A stretch of DNA of 64,000 bases from contig CP154954.1 of the NCBI GenBank assembly GCA_039621445.1, forward strand, positions 61,439,858-61,503,857, given 5' to 3'. The position numbers and the translations under genes were made by a program. Below the pieces are notes generated by a model. The model saw only the letters and a program-made list of their open reading frames with translations, was not told the DNA's origin and searched no databases. Position 1 is the stretch's first letter. Every line of letters begins with the position of its first letter. Shown here piece by piece: positions 63,409-64,000 of the stretch. The stretch comes from Euglena gracilis (taxonomy: Eukaryota > Euglenida > Euglenophyceae > Euglenales).

Positions 63409-64000
63409 GGTGAACCGGAGGGGTCCCTCGTACTCCCTCGAGGCAAACCGACTGAGACTTTTCATTGTGCTGATGGCTGCACGTAATTCTTTTACGTTGA
63501 TATGCAAAATGGAATTTTCTCTCCAAAACTCCTGGATAGTTTCTTTAATGAGAATGTCCAGCCCCCCCAAGGCATGGGTGCTGCTGTCTGAATGCAACTC
63601 CCTTGTAGCATTTTGGGGGAAAGTATCCCCTCCCAGGTGTCCAGCAGGTTTTTATCTCCCTCAATTGGGCTTTTATGTCCTTTGAAATTGCATGCTTTGA
63701 ATCCCATGAAGCTGCAGACTTGTTGACCAAAAATTTTGTTAGGGAGTCTGTGAAAGCACTTAAGAAGGGCAGGGCCATGAGGTTCCACCTGATTTGGCCC
63801 AAAATGGCAGCCATCTGCCTTTTCGACATGAAATCTTTTTTCACTATTCTCCCCAGCTCCTTTTTTATTGCTTTCGGAATCGGCAATTTTCCCTGTTGGA
63901 AATTTAACTGGAAGCCCAAGTGGTTTACAAGTTGTGTGGCTTCTGGGGTTGATTTTTTACATTTGCTTTGGACACTGAATCCAGGTCTTTGACAACCTTG
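63361..64000 (-). pseudogene. DIRS-like RT thumb and RNase H
   Basis: From the right edge on the minus strand: GFQLNFQQGKLPIPKAIKKE, LGRIVKKDFMSKRQMAAILG, QIRWNLMALPFLSAFTDSL (the RT thumb with the MS.RQ.A..LG.I pattern of DIRS elements). After frame changes come LHSDSSTHALGGLDIL, the first RNase H acidic strand, and WRENSILHINVKELRAAIST. HIN..EL is a hallmark of DIRS RNase H. The reading stops at 63361 inside RNase H, where it meets the recombinase from the other strand. Confidence 0.65.

Larger units (their letters stand above)
60250..64000. mobile_element. DIRS-like (tyrosine recombinase) retroelement, partial and rearranged
   Basis: Plus strand: a possible gag-like reading, a Dam-like domain and a tyrosine recombinase. 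Minus strand, from the right edge: RT thumb and RNase H, running tail to tail with the recombinase. The element leaves the window on the right. No split repeats could be checked. Confidence 0.6.

Noticed and set aside
1113-64000. Conserved ambisense organisation of the elements
   Set aside because: The strand flips differ in place and direction even within the K family, so rearrangement fits better.
1-64000. tRNA and rRNA genes
   Set aside because: I saw no cloverleaf with A and B boxes and no rRNA core sequence; only tRNA-complementary primer sites.

Overview
The window is a eukaryotic nuclear repeat cluster made almost entirely of nested, mutated retrotransposons. I find no host gene, rRNA, tRNA or CRISPR array. 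There are at least three Ty3/gypsy-like families (called here G, K and E) and one tyrosine-recombinase (DIRS-like) element at the right edge. Base composition changes sharply with element: K parts are GC-rich, G and E parts are balanced. Three primer binding sites begin TGGTAGCAGA or TGGTAGCGGA, complementary to a tRNA ending TCTGCTACCA, as in many initiator Met tRNAs but not the usual land-plant form. I cannot name the organism. An alga or other protist is my guess, because methyltransferase-bearing retrotransposons have been reported from such hosts.

Layout, left to right. 1-4150: fragments of a G element (G5) with one part inverted. 4190-5568: K gag on the minus strand next to a K pol piece on the plus strand. 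5574-26009: G1, a 20.4 kb minus-strand element with 412 bp LTRs, PBS, polypurine tract and the 5 bp target duplication AGTTC; it is inserted in K. 26010-31479: the rest of K (RT, RNase H, integrase, chromodomain, 3' region, part of the 3' LTR). 31480-34600: G4, a plus-strand G fragment. 34600-39343: K', another K copy, with pol on plus and LTR plus gag on minus. 39344-44716: G2. 44717-58836: G3, interrupted by E (49260-58139), whose own 3' LTR carries a solo K-type LTR (57201-57880). 58837-60250: nothing recognised. 60250-64000: DIRS-like element.

The most notable biology is DNA-methyltransferase-like domains inside retrotransposon polyproteins. A domain resembling phage-type Dam (N6-adenine methyltransferase), the same kind known after RNase H in DIRS elements, sits upstream of the reverse transcriptase in G1, G4 and E, at the start of pol in K', and also in the DIRS-like element. 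In K' it is followed directly by a cytosine-C5 methyltransferase domain and then the protease. The G family also carries a block of three downstream accessory reading frames (A, B, C) after the chromodomain; pieces of the same block recur in G4 and G5, so it is a family trait rather than a chance neighbour.

All copies look dead: stops, frameshifts, a triplicated RNase H-integrase block in G1, an inverted RT segment in E, and strand flips inside several elements. All domain calls were made by eye from translated motifs; no database search was run.
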